DNA of 64,000 nt, taken from positions 2,294,001 to 2,358,000 of the forward strand of contig NC_013441.1 in assembly GCF_000024785.1 (NCBI RefSeq). Reading direction: 5' to 3'. Below the pieces are notes generated by a model. It was not told the origin of the DNA. It worked only from the letters and a program-made list of their open reading frames with translations, and did no database searches. The translations under genes and the position numbers were made by a program. The DNA is from Gordonia bronchialis DSM 43247. Lineage in GTDB: Bacteria > Actinomycetota > Actinomycetes > Mycobacteriales > Mycobacteriaceae. Below are positions 18,233 through 26,965 of the stretch, piece by piece; the first letter of the stretch is position 1, and every line of letters begins with the position of its first letter.

Positions 18233-18616
18233 TCAGGCCAGGGCCACGGTGAGTGCGGCGATCGCGAGCAGCGGGGGAGTCAGTTGCACGAGCGCCGGGC
18301 GCGCCTTTGAGCGATCGGAGCTGATCAGGACGATGCCGGCCAGGGCCATCGCGCCGCATCCGGCATACACGAGGGCGGCCCCGACGGCATGTCGGTCGGC
18401 GAGCAGCAGTACGGCGCCGATCGCGGCGATCGCAGCCAGGAACAGGTTGTAGAAGCCCTGGTTGAAAGCGAGCGCCCGCGTGTGTGCTGCCTCGGTCTCC
18501 GTGGTGCCGAAGACGGCGCGGCCCCGCGGGGTCGACCACCAGAACGCCTCGAGCACGAAGATGTAGCAGTGAATGGCCACGGCGACGAACGCGACGAGGG
18601 CTGTGATGAGAAACAT
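18233..18616 (-). CDS. DUF1304-family membrane protein
   Basis: A 127-residue integral membrane protein with four hydrophobic spans. Family features visible are HCYIFVLEAFWW (residues 16-27) and FNQGFYNLFLA (51-61). The function is unknown. It is divergent from a TetR regulator gene with a 78-base spacer that contains a symmetrical operator candidate, so it is probably the target of that regulator. DUF1304 genes are often found with TetR-type or stress regulators, but that association is from general knowledge rather than anything measured here. Confidence 0.85.
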   Translation of the reverse strand: MFLITALVAFVAVAIHCYIFVLEAFWWSTPRGRAVFGTTETEAAHTRALAFNQGFYNLFLAAIAAIGAVLLLADRHAVGAALVYAGCGAMALAGIVLISSDRSKARPALVQLTPPLLAIAALTVALA

Positions 18617-18623
18617 CGCTCTC

Positions 18624-18659
18624 CGATCATTGTGTAACGACCGGTCCAATATATGATCG
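18624..18659. promoter_or_regulatory. Candidate TetR operator between DUF1304 and TetR genes
   Basis: The perfect inverted arms CGATCAT (18624-18630) and ATGATCG (18653-18659) enclose the self-complementary GACCGGTC (18639-18646), whose centre is one base away from that of the outer arms. The position between divergent genes fits joint repression by the TetR protein. Confidence 0.5.
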
Positions 18660-18694
18660 TGGTGGCCACAAGACAACCGAACGTGAGGTGCATC

Positions 18695-19270
18695 ATGGGG
18701 CGCAGGCCGGGTTTCGACGCCGCGCAGGTCATTGCCGTGTCCCGAAATCTGTTCTGGAGCAGAGGTTTCGACGCAGTATCGGTGTCCGACGTGGAGGCTG
18801 CGACCGGGCTGTCGCGCTCGAGCCTGTACCACGCCTTCGGCAGCATGCGCGGATTGTTCGACGCCGCGGTGAACGACTATCTCGACAACGTGGTGCGACC
18901 GCGGCTGAGTGCGCTGCGCGGTGACGACGTCGACGGCGACGCACTGCCCGACTATCTGCGGGGCCTGTCGGCGGCGATCGAACACCTCGAGAGGTCCGAC
19001 GCCCCGACCGGATGCCTCCTGATCGGCACGGCCTCGGGCACGCTCGCCACCGACGACACCATCCGCCGCGTCATCGCGGACTACCATGCCGAGCTCTTGG
19101 CCGCGATCACCCGCGGTGTGCGAGCGCGTTACCCGTCGGACACCGATCCCGAGGTCTCCGCGCGCGCCACCGCGATCACCGGGGCCGTTGTGGCCGCCAT
19201 GACGCTGGCCAGGGTCGACAGCGCGGCCGCCGTCGATCTCGTCGATGTGACGCTGGCGACGCTGCGCTGA
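18695..19270 (+). CDS. TetR-family transcriptional regulator
   Basis: A 191-residue repressor. The N-terminal HTH spans about residues 8-52 (SVSDVEAATGLSRSSLYHAFG), and the C-terminal ligand-binding domain includes a PTGCLLIGTA block typical of the TetR_C_16/AcrR-like group. The ATG at 18695 is chosen because GTGAGGTG lies just before it. It is divergent from the DUF1304 gene and probably represses both. The ligand is unknown. Confidence 0.88.
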   Translation: MGRRPGFDAAQVIAVSRNLFWSRGFDAVSVSDVEAATGLSRSSLYHAFGSMRGLFDAAVNDYLDNVVRPRLSALRGDDVDGDALPDYLRGLSAAIEHLERSDAPTGCLLIGTASGTLATDDTIRRVIADYHAELLAAITRGVRARYPSDTDPEVSARATAITGAVVAAMTLARVDSAAAVDLVDVTLATLR

Positions 19271-19369
19271 GCGGCACGTGTGGACCCGGTCACCCGGGAC
19301 CTCCGCGCAACGTCGAGGATGGGATGCTGGCTACCGGAGGAAGCGGGTGCTTCGCGAAAGGGGACAAGG

Positions 19370-20134
19370 ATGTCGGTCAGCTACCAGGGACGTGACTATC
19401 GACTGGTCATGTTCGATCTCGACGACACACTCGCGCCGTCGAAGAGCCCCCTGGCCGACAACATGGTGGCGCTGCTGCGTCGCATGCTCGGCGACACGCT
19501 GGGATGCATCATCTCCGGCGGTCGCTTCGGCCAGTTCCAGTCGCAGGTCCTCGACCGGCTCGGCGTGTTCGAGACGATGGGTAATCTGCACCTCATGCCG
19601 ACCTGCGGCACCCAGTACGTCCGCTGGTCGGGTGAGGCGTGGGAGACCGTCTACGCGGAGTACCTCAGCGACGACGAGAAGAAGCGCACCCTCGACGTAC
19701 TGGAGACCGGGGCCCGTGAGCTGGGGCTCTGGGAGTCGCAGACCTGGGGGCCGATCCTGGAGGATCGCGGCAGTCAGATCACTTTCAGCGCGCTGGGACA
19801 GTCGGCTCCGGTCGACGCCAAGTCGGCCTGGGATCCCGACGGTGCCAAGAAGGAGTCGCTGCGCGCGTACGCGGCCCAGCGATTGCCCGACCTCGAGATC
19901 CGCAGCGGCGGGTCCACGTCGGTCGACGTCACCAAGAAGGGCATCGACAAGGCCTACGGCGCCAACAAACTCATGCACATCCTCGACCTCGGCATCGACG
20001 ACATCCTGTTCTTCGGTGACCGACTCGACGAGGGTGGCAACGACTACCCGGTCAAGGCGCTGGGCATCACGTCGATTGCGGTCCACGGCTGGGAGGACAC
20101 CTTCGCCAAGTTGTCGGAAATCGTCGACAACTGA
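19370..20134 (+). CDS. HAD-superfamily (IIB) hydrolase
   Basis: A 254-residue phosphatase-like protein related to phosphomannomutase/trehalose-phosphatase type HAD enzymes. Motif I is MFDLDDTLAPS (near residues 15-25), with the nucleophile and acid Asp as DLDDT. The motif II Ser/Gly region is IISGG (near 49). The Lys motif is in the TKKGIDKAYGANKL region, and the C-terminal FFGDRLDEGGND supplies the motif IV acids. GGGGACAAGG precedes the ATG at 19370. The sugar-phosphate substrate is unknown. It faces the tyrosine phosphatase gene. Confidence 0.85.
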   Translation: MSVSYQGRDYRLVMFDLDDTLAPSKSPLADNMVALLRRMLGDTLGCIISGGRFGQFQSQVLDRLGVFETMGNLHLMPTCGTQYVRWSGEAWETVYAEYLSDDEKKRTLDVLETGARELGLWESQTWGPILEDRGSQITFSALGQSAPVDAKSAWDPDGAKKESLRAYAAQRLPDLEIRSGGSTSVDVTKKGIDKAYGANKLMHILDLGIDDILFFGDRLDEGGNDYPVKALGITSIAVHGWEDTFAKLSEIVDN

Positions 20135-20153
20135 GGCGGCGTTCGGAACGAGA

Positions 20154-20996
20154 TCAGGCTTCGGTGCCCCAGCGCAGCACACTGAACGTCGTGTGCGGGG
20201 CGGTGGACAGCAGGTTCTTCTTCAGGGCGGCGACGTCGCTCATGCTCAGTCCGAGCCCTCGGTGCACGTAGTTGTCGAAGCTGCCGTAGGTGCTGTTCGC
20301 GGTGGCGAAGGCGGTACGCAGCCAGGCGATATTCACCCCGTTGAGCGGATCGTTCGCGCTGGCGTGCCGGAATGTGTTGCTGGCCAAGAAGTCTCGCTCG
20401 ACGGCGGTGCGGTCGACACCCAGAATGGTCAGCAGGATCGCCGCGGTCCAGCCGGTGCGATCCTTACCCGCGCTGCAATGGAACAGCACCGAGCGACCGG
20501 TCGCGGCGACGTTCTTGATCTCCAGCAACGTGTCGCGGAAAGCTCGTCGGGCGTTGGCGTCGGTGACAAATGCGCGGTAGGCGCTCGGCAGGTCGACGAG
20601 TGTCGAGGGCGGTGTGGCGCCGAGGACGTCGAAAACCTCGGTGTGTGCGCCGGGGACGGGACGGTCGGGCTGTAGCGCACGTTCGATGCCGGTGCGCAGA
20701 TCGATGATCGTCGCGAGTCGCCGCTGTGTCAGGGCCCGCTGGTCGGCGGGCGTCAGCCGGGACAGATTGTCGCTGCGGAGCACCAGGTCGCGGACCAGCC
20801 GGCCGTCGCCGGTGCGGTACGCCTCGAAGGTGCGCGTGTTCTCGGTGCCCGCCAGGGCCACCGCGACGGGACCGGCGGGAGCCGGTGCGGCGGTGGCGAT
20901 CCCGGATGTGGCGGACGCCACCAGCGCGGGAGCGGTGGCCAGGGTGACCGCCGTGGTGACGGCGGCCGCGGCACGGATGAGACGGTGAAGTGACAT
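20154..20996 (-). CDS. Secreted tyrosine/lipid-type protein phosphatase
   Basis: A 280-residue exported phosphatase. The N-terminus (MSLHRLIRAAAAVTTAVTL then an Ala-rich stretch to about residue 36) is a Sec signal peptide ending near TAAPAPA. The catalytic P-loop HCSAGKDRTG (near residues 177-186) has the CX5R signature with the Lys-Asp variant seen in MptpB/LipA-like dual-specificity and phosphoinositide phosphatases. A strong CCGAGGAG ribosome site precedes the ATG. It lies next to a Tat-exported PhoD gene on the same strand, so phosphate scavenging or host/cell-wall signalling are both possible. Confidence 0.88.
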   Translation of the reverse strand: MSLHRLIRAAAAVTTAVTLATAPALVASATSGIATAAPAPAGPVAVALAGTENTRTFEAYRTGDGRLVRDLVLRSDNLSRLTPADQRALTQRRLATIIDLRTGIERALQPDRPVPGAHTEVFDVLGATPPSTLVDLPSAYRAFVTDANARRAFRDTLLEIKNVAATGRSVLFHCSAGKDRTGWTAAILLTILGVDRTAVERDFLASNTFRHASANDPLNGVNIAWLRTAFATANSTYGSFDNYVHRGLGLSMSDVAALKKNLLSTAPHTTFSVLRWGTEA

Positions 20997-21022
20997 GATT
21001 TCTCCTCGGTTTGGTCGACCGG

Positions 21023-22786
21023 TCAGTCGACCGGCCGACTGACCGGTTGGACGCGTTGCGAGCCGCTCGGCACCCGGAACGAACGCGCGTGACGCTGCCC
21101 GGTCTTCGGGTCGGCCTTCTCGTCGACGAAGTACCAATCCATCTGGGTGGCGGCGGGGGTGACCGTCAGTACGGCATACCCGTGGGAGTCGAACTCGTTC
21201 CAGCGCACGTGATGATTCGCGGTCATGATCGCCGGCGGGACAGCGGCGCCGAGAGTGTTCGCGGGCACCTTCAGGATGTCGTCGATGTTGCTCGAGGTGA
21301 CCGACGTGACGACGAGTTCGGTTGCCAGCGAGCCACTTCCGGGATAGGACGCCACCTCGGCGGGGATGTCACACGCCCAGGACGAGTGGATGTCGCCGGT
21401 GATGAACACGACGTTGTCGATGTTGTTGCGACGCACCGCGTCGAGCAGCCGGCGCCGGTCGGCGGTGTAGCCGTCCCACTGGTCGGGGTTGTAGGGCACA
21501 CCCCGCGTGGGAACGCCCAGCAACTCGGTGAGGGCAGCGGTGGTCCGCGGATCCAACGGCGGGATCACCACCGGCGTGATCATCACCGGGTTGCCGACGA
21601 TGCGCCAGCGGGTCTCCGAGCTGACGAGGCCGTGGGTGAGCCAGTTCATCTGGGCCGCACCGGTGATGGTGCGGGCCGGGTCGTCGATGGCGCGCGAGGT
21701 CGAGGAGACCTGGCGGTCGCGGTAGGTGCGCAGGTCCAGCATCGACAGTTCCAGCAGCCGGCCGAAACGCAGGCGGCGGTACAGGTGCCGGCCGTTGGCG
21801 TCGACACCCGGCCGCACCGGCATCCACTCGTAGTAGGCGCGTTCGGATGCCGCCTTGCGGGTGACCCACGAGCCTTCGTCCGGTTGATGATTCTCCGCGC
21901 CGCCCGACCATGCGTCATTCGCCGATTCGTGATCGTCCCAGGTGCAGATCCACGGATGCGCCCGATGAAGCCGGGCCAGATCGGGGTCGGTCTTGTACTG
22001 GGCGTGCCGAATCCGGTAGTCGCGCAGGGTGATGATCTCGTTGCGCGGGCGGTGAGTCCGTACCGGTCCGGTCTTGCCGGTGTACCCGCCGGCTTCGTAC
22101 TCGTAGAGGTAATCGCCGAGGTGCACGATCGCGGTGAGGTCGGGCTGTGCCGCGAGGTGACGGTAGGCGCCGAAGTATCCGGCTTCCCAGTTGGCGCACG
22201 ACACCACCCCGAACCTGACCTTGCCGACGTCGGCACCGGACGCGGGTGCGGTACGGGTGCGTCCGATCGGCGACACCGCTCCCGCCGCCGGTCCCGAGGT
22301 GACCCGGAAACGGTAGTGGTACACCGAATCCGGCGACAGTCCGGTGGCGTCGACCTTGACCGTGAAGTCGGCGTCGGCGGTCGTGATGTGACGCCCGGCG
22401 GCCACCGGTGCGGCGAACCCGGTGTCGGTGGCGACCTCCCAGGCCACCTCGGTCGCCGGGCCGACACCCGAGCCCGGCGTCGCCGAGTCCGTCGGGGTGA
22501 TCCGAGTCCACAGGATCACGCGGTCGGGGAGCGGGTCGCCGGACGCGACGCCGTGTGCGAAGACACGGCTCGGCCTCGGCGCGGCGGTCGCGGTCGCGAC
22601 GTGACCGAGCGCGACCGCGCCACCGGCCACCATCCCGGACCGCAGAAAGGTCCGTCGGGTGGTGGATGACGAGATGTGTGTCCCCGGACGCTCTCCGGCG
22701 TCGGGTGTGTGTCCCGGAATGCTGACCCCCGAACGATGTCTGTCACCGATTCGATGATCGGTGGGCTGGAAGAACTGCGCGCTCAT
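21023..22786 (-). CDS. phoD: PhoD-family alkaline phosphatase/phosphodiesterase, Tat-exported
   Basis: A 587-residue secreted metalloenzyme that cleaves phosphate mono- and diesters, usually in phosphate scavenging. The N-terminal twin-arginine signal is TRRTFLRSGMVAGGAVALG (about residues 43-61). The catalytic domain shows VASGDPLPDRVILWTR (80-95), LGDYLYEY (near 222), WDDHE (near 290) and FITGDIHSSW (near 450). The 42 residues before the RR motif are unusually long, so translation may start further in. It precedes the tyrosine phosphatase gene with a 26-base gap, likely one transcript. Confidence 0.92.
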   Translation of the reverse strand: MSAQFFQPTDHRIGDRHRSGVSIPGHTPDAGERPGTHISSSTTRRTFLRSGMVAGGAVALGHVATATAAPRPSRVFAHGVASGDPLPDRVILWTRITPTDSATPGSGVGPATEVAWEVATDTGFAAPVAAGRHITTADADFTVKVDATGLSPDSVYHYRFRVTSGPAAGAVSPIGRTRTAPASGADVGKVRFGVVSCANWEAGYFGAYRHLAAQPDLTAIVHLGDYLYEYEAGGYTGKTGPVRTHRPRNEIITLRDYRIRHAQYKTDPDLARLHRAHPWICTWDDHESANDAWSGGAENHQPDEGSWVTRKAASERAYYEWMPVRPGVDANGRHLYRRLRFGRLLELSMLDLRTYRDRQVSSTSRAIDDPARTITGAAQMNWLTHGLVSSETRWRIVGNPVMITPVVIPPLDPRTTAALTELLGVPTRGVPYNPDQWDGYTADRRRLLDAVRRNNIDNVVFITGDIHSSWACDIPAEVASYPGSGSLATELVVTSVTSSNIDDILKVPANTLGAAVPPAIMTANHHVRWNEFDSHGYAVLTVTPAATQMDWYFVDEKADPKTGQRHARSFRVPSGSQRVQPVSRPVD

Positions 22787-22942
22787 GATGCGCCATCACG
22801 ACGCCCCCGGCGAGCGTGTGCTGCGTCACGTCTTCGGTGGCGCCTGGGACTTTACCGTCCCGTCGCCAAGCCTTCACCGGGGGCTTGCCTGCCTCGGGGG
22901 AGTCCGCCGAACCACGTGTGTGCGGTGCGGTCGAGGAGGACG

Positions 22943-23737
22943 ATGAGACCTATGGCCATCGCGATGGACACATTCTCGATGTCGACTCTCGGCGACCTTC
23001 GATGGTCGGACATGCGCCGCCGGGTCCGCGGCTCGGTGGGCGGCCGCACACTGGTCGACTCCACGCGCGTCCGGCAGGTGTGGGAGCCCCACCGTGTGGT
23101 CGGCCAGTATGCCCTGCCCACCGACGACATCGCGGAGGTCCTGGTCGGCGGACAGCACATCGATGCGGTGACCGAATCGCCCGCGATCCTCACTCCGGAG
23201 GACGATTTCGCGATCCACACCTGCCCCGGACGGGTATGGGGAATTCGCACCGCCGCCGGCGAGCTACCCGGTGCCGGATTCACCCCCGACGACCCGGATC
23301 TCGCCGACCACGTCATCCTGGACTGGGCCGCCTTCGACGAATGGACCGAAGAGGAACAGGTGGTCGTCGGCCATCCGCACGATCCGTTCAAGCGGATCGA
23401 CTGCCTGACCACGAGCCGTCACGTCATCGTGACGGCGGGCGGCGTCGTCCTGGCGGACACCACCTCGCCGACGCTTCTGCTCGAAACCTTCCTTCCGCCA
23501 CGCCATTACGTGCCGCGCGCGGATGTACGCCTGGACCTGCTGGTACCCAGCGAGACCATCACCACGTGCGCCTACAAGGGCCATGCGCAGTACTGGTCGG
23601 CGGTCATCGGCGACCGCGTGATCGAGGACGTGGCCTGGACCTACACCGACCCGCTTCTCGACGCCCTGCCGGTGCGCGACCTGATCTGCTTCTACGACGA
23701 GCGAGTCGACGTCCGCGTGGCGGCCACGTCCGGTTGA
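22943..23737 (+). CDS. DUF427-domain protein
   Basis: A 264-residue cytosolic protein. The C-terminal half carries a DUF427 domain (ADTTSPTLLLETFLPPRHY near residues 173-191, AYKGHAQYWS near 212-221, and WTYTDPLLDALPVRDLICFY near 232-251). The N-terminal half looks like a diverged duplicate (LVDSTRVRQVWEPHRVVGQY). The start is fixed by GAGGAGG at 22933-22939. It is followed 3 bases later by a luciferase-like oxidoreductase gene, so the two are one operon. The biochemical role of DUF427 is unknown. Confidence 0.85.
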   Translation: MRPMAIAMDTFSMSTLGDLRWSDMRRRVRGSVGGRTLVDSTRVRQVWEPHRVVGQYALPTDDIAEVLVGGQHIDAVTESPAILTPEDDFAIHTCPGRVWGIRTAAGELPGAGFTPDDPDLADHVILDWAAFDEWTEEEQVVVGHPHDPFKRIDCLTTSRHVIVTAGGVVLADTTSPTLLLETFLPPRHYVPRADVRLDLLVPSETITTCAYKGHAQYWSAVIGDRVIEDVAWTYTDPLLDALPVRDLICFYDERVDVRVAATSG

Positions 23738-23740
23738 GGG

Positions 23741-24673
23741 ATGCAGGCCGCGGTTCACCTTCCGCAGGTCCCGTTCGCGGGCCCGGCCACCGAGTTGCCG
23801 GCTCGGGCACGCGACGTCGTCGACGCCGCGGGTGATCTCGGGTTCGTCGCGGTCAGTGCCAACGACCATTTCACCTTCTCGACGCAGTGGGTCGACGGGC
23901 TCATGCTGCTCGCGTCCATCGCGGAGCGTGCCGGCCCGCTGGAATTGATGACCACGGTCGCGCTGCCCGCTCTGCGTGGGCCGGTCGCCTTCGCCTCGTC
24001 GATCACGGCGCTCGCGGCAATGTCAAAAGGTCGTGTCGTGGCCGGGGTCGGTCCCGGCTCGTCGGCTGCCGACCATGGACTGGCCGGCCTCGACTGGTCG
24101 CGTCGATGGCAACGGTACGACGAGACCCTCCAGGTTCTGCGCTCGTTGTTGGGCGGTGACGGAGTGCCGGCCGGGTTGCGCTTCTACGCCCCCGCCGACC
24201 AGCCGACTGCGGTGCTCACCGACGTTCCGCATGTGCAGCTCTGGCCGGCGTCGTGGGGGTCGGAGGCCGGGTTGCGGCGGGTGGCCGCTCACGGTGAGGG
24301 CTGGCTGGCCTCGGCATATCACACGTCACCGGACGAATTCGGCTTGGCGCGTACACGACTCGAGGCGGCGCTGCGGCGGCGTGGCGCGGACCCGGGCGGG
24401 TTCGGACATGCGGTCGTGACGATGTGGACCTACGTCAGCGACCGGCCGGAGACGACCCGTCGAATACTGGCCGACGTGCTGGCACCGGCCCTCGGCCGTG
24501 CGCCCGACGCCTTGCGGGGACGGGTGTGTGTGGGCAGCCCCGCCGAGTGCACCCGACTCGTCGGGGCCTACGCGGCGCAGGGCTGCCGGCGCATGCATTT
24601 CTGGCCGATCGCCGACGAGGTCGAACAGCTCGAACTGCTTGCCCACCATGTCCTGCCGGGTGTGGTGCAGTGA
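23741..24673 (+). CDS. LLM-class (luciferase-like) flavin-dependent oxidoreductase
   Basis: A 310-residue TIM-barrel enzyme using FMN or F420. Visible features are the N-terminal barrel strand AAVHLPQVPF, the SANDHF block (residues 37-42), MTTVALPALRGPVAFA (70-85) and GRVVAGVGPGSSAAD (about 97-111), the usual coenzyme-binding strand-loop. The F420-type family is common in mycolic-acid actinomycetes. It directly follows the DUF427 gene, so both probably serve one pathway. Substrate unknown. Confidence 0.85.
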   Translation: MQAAVHLPQVPFAGPATELPARARDVVDAAGDLGFVAVSANDHFTFSTQWVDGLMLLASIAERAGPLELMTTVALPALRGPVAFASSITALAAMSKGRVVAGVGPGSSAADHGLAGLDWSRRWQRYDETLQVLRSLLGGDGVPAGLRFYAPADQPTAVLTDVPHVQLWPASWGSEAGLRRVAAHGEGWLASAYHTSPDEFGLARTRLEAALRRRGADPGGFGHAVVTMWTYVSDRPETTRRILADVLAPALGRAPDALRGRVCVGSPAECTRLVGAYAAQGCRRMHFWPIADEVEQLELLAHHVLPGVVQ

Positions 24674-24691
24674 GCCGGACCGGTCTCGCGG

Positions 24692-25630
24692 TCAGGTCCG
24701 GCGGTCGGTGCCGAACCTGACCGTCGCGGCCCGCAACGCCTCGATCATTGCGTCGGAGGCGTGGGGCCGAAAGGCGCTCATCGGCCGCGCGACGCCGACG
24801 ACACGGGCCGGGGCGCCACCGGAGAGTTCGCGTGCGACGACGCCGGGTATGCGCCGCGCCGCGACCAGTCCGGGCACGACGGCGATCCCGAGTCCCGCCG
24901 CGACAAAGGACTGCACGGCCAGGTAGTCATCGGAGGTGAGTGCCACATTCGGCTCGAAACCCACTGCGCGACAGGCGGTACGGGTGATCGAGAACCACGT
25001 GCTCGAGGGAGTCCCGCCCACCCAGCGTTCGTCGGCCAACTCGGTGAGTCGGGGAGCCGCGGCGCGTTTGGCCAACCGATGCCCGCCGGGCACCAGGAGA
25101 CGGTAGCTGTCGGTGAACAGTGTGGTCAGCTCGATGCCGCGATCGGCGCCAGGCAGTGTGGGCGCACTCGGGTCGTCGAAGACCAGACACACGTCCAGGC
25201 GACGCTCGAGTAGCCGGGGCAGCAATCCCTGCAGATGGTCGTCGACGATGTCGATCCGCGCATCGGGGACGGCTGCGGCGACCTGCCGGATTGCTCGCGG
25301 GACGAAAGTGGCCAGCGCCGTGGGGAATCCGCCGACGCGCAGGTGGCGGTGGTGACGTCCGGCCAGGGCGTCGAGGTCGCGCTGTGCCTCGGACAGGCGG
25401 TCGGCAACCGCGGCGCCGTGTTCGGCGAGGACCCGGCCGGCCCGCGTCAACTCGACCGGACGTGAACCGCGGGTGACCAATTCGAGCCCGACGTGACGTT
25501 CGAGCGTCGCGACGTGCTGACTGACCGCCGACTGAGTGATGCCGAGGGCGGCGGCCGCAGCGGAGAACGACTCGGCACCGTCGAGGGCGACGAGGACGCG
25601 GATCGACACGACCGACCGCATAAGTTCCAC
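24692..25630 (-). CDS. LysR-family transcriptional regulator
   Basis: A 312-residue regulator. The N-terminal HTH spans about residues 8-62 (FSAAAAALGITQSAVSQHVATLE), followed by a periplasmic-binding-like effector domain. The reading frame opens at a GTG (25630); an ATG nine bases in (25621) is an equally good start, and the palindrome ATAAG-N5-CTTAT (25620-25634) overlaps both. It is divergent from a methyltransferase gene 85 bases away, which is its likely target. The effector is unknown. Confidence 0.88.
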   Translation of the reverse strand: MELMRSVVSIRVLVALDGAESFSAAAAALGITQSAVSQHVATLERHVGLELVTRGSRPVELTRAGRVLAEHGAAVADRLSEAQRDLDALAGRHHRHLRVGGFPTALATFVPRAIRQVAAAVPDARIDIVDDHLQGLLPRLLERRLDVCLVFDDPSAPTLPGADRGIELTTLFTDSYRLLVPGGHRLAKRAAAPRLTELADERWVGGTPSSTWFSITRTACRAVGFEPNVALTSDDYLAVQSFVAAGLGIAVVPGLVAARRIPGVVARELSGGAPARVVGVARPMSAFRPHASDAMIEALRAATVRFGTDRRT

Positions 25631-25634
25631 TTAT
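25620..25634. promoter_or_regulatory. LysR-type box between regulator and methyltransferase genes
   Basis: ATAAG-TTCCA-CTTAT is a perfect inverted repeat with the T-N11-A spacing of LysR-family sites. It covers the start codon region of the LysR gene and lies about 80 bases before the methyltransferase ATG, fitting autorepression plus control of the divergent gene. Confidence 0.55.
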
Positions 25635-25715
25635 CGAATTGTAGTCGTCTGTCTTGTGACTGATGTGCCGGACGCGTGATCGTTGAATCCCGTACCTGCA
25701 ACGAAAGGCCGGCCG

Positions 25716-26834
25716 ATGACCGCCCAGCACCGCACAATCGCCGCCGACTCCATCGCCGACTCGGAAGAACCGGAGCAGACCCGCACGTCGGAGGACGCGT
25801 TGATGTCCTTCGTCTTCCGGGCGGTCGACGAGGTCGGCGCCACCTTGAACACCGCGCTGGTGGTCCTGGGGGACAAACTCGGCTACTACCGGGCCATGAC
25901 CGGTGGTCCGGTCACCGCCGCGCAACTGGCGGAATCGACGGCGACTGGGCTGCCGTACGCGCGTGAATGGCTCAACGCGCAGGCAGCAGGCGGCTTTGTC
26001 GACTACGCGCCCGCCACCGGCCGGTACACGCTGCCACCCGAGCATGCGGTGGCGCTGACCGACGAGTCGAGTCCGGCGTTCGTCGGCGGGCTCTATCAGA
26101 TCGCGTTGGGTACCGTCGCCGATTCCGCTCGCGTCGTCGAGGCCGTCCGGAACCGCGGCGGGCTCGGGTGGCATGAGCGCAACGCGGATGTCCACCTCGG
26201 CTGTGAGCGGTTCTTCACACCGTCGTACGCGGCCCATCTGGTCGGGGAGTGGCTGCCGGCGGCCGGAGTCGCCGACGCAATGACGGCGGGTATCCGCGTG
26301 GTGGACATCGGATGCGGCCACGGCTCGTCGACGATCCTGATGGCCGGTGGCCACCCGGCCTCCACCTTCATCGGAGTGGACTCTCACCCCGAGTCCATAG
26401 CCCTGGCCCGGCGCAGGGCGATCGACGCCGGCGTCGCGGACCGGGTCGACTTCGAGATCGCCTCCGCGAGCGAGGATTCGACACATCGCTGCGAGCTCGT
26501 CACCACCTTCGACGCCCTGCACGACATGGGTGACCCCGATGGTGCCGCGGCCCGCGTCCACGAGATGCTCGTCGCCGGTGGCCACTGGATGATCGTGGAA
26601 CCGATGGCCGGTGACCGCGTGGAGGACAACCTCACCCCGGTGGGTCGCGCCTACTACGGGTTCTCCACCCTGCTGTGCACCCCGGCCTCGTTGTCACAGC
26701 CGGTCGGCACGGCCATCGGCACGCAGGCGGGGCCCGCCCGGATCGCCGAGATCGTGACCGGCGCCGGCTTCGCTTCCTGTCGCACGGTCGCGCAGACACC
26801 GTTTCATCGCGTCCTGGTCGCCGAACGCGGGTGA
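25716..26834 (+). CDS. Class I SAM-dependent methyltransferase with winged-helix N-terminus
   Basis: A 372-residue methyltransferase. An N-terminal winged-helix-like domain (about residues 30-120, [10 protein letters not shown]...TAAQLAEST) resembles those of O-methyltransferase dimers. The SAM-binding motif [12 protein letters not shown] (near 194-205) and the second acidic loop GVDSHPES (near 223) follow. GAAAGG precedes the ATG at 25716, which sets the start. It is divergent from the LysR gene. Natural-product or xenobiotic methylation is possible; the substrate cannot be told from sequence. Confidence 0.85.
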   Translation: MTAQHRTIAADSIADSEEPEQTRTSEDALMSFVFRAVDEVGATLNTALVVLGDKLGYYRAMTGGPVTAAQLAESTATGLPYAREWLNAQAAGGFVDYAPATGRYTLPPEHAVALTDESSPAFVGGLYQIALGTVADSARVVEAVRNRGGLGWHERNADVHLGCERFFTPSYAAHLVGEWLPAAGVADAMTAGIRVVDIGCGHGSSTILMAGGHPASTFIGVDSHPESIALARRRAIDAGVADRVDFEIASASEDSTHRCELVTTFDALHDMGDPDGAAARVHEMLVAGGHWMIVEPMAGDRVEDNLTPVGRAYYGFSTLLCTPASLSQPVGTAIGTQAGPARIAEIVTGAGFASCRTVAQTPFHRVLVAERG

Positions 26835-26965
26835 GCACCCGGCGCCCACCCCCGCGTTCACCCACGGCCACACGCAGAGTCACCCTGAGCACGACTCCCT
26901 CGTCTCGGTGGGGGACAATCGTTGCCGGAGAAATCACGGGTGGGATGCGAAACGGAGGAGTCGAC

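Noticed and set aside
24927-26585. 552-codon minus-strand frame spanning the LysR and methyltransferase genes
   Set aside because: It overlaps two well supported genes and the promoter between them; no family features.
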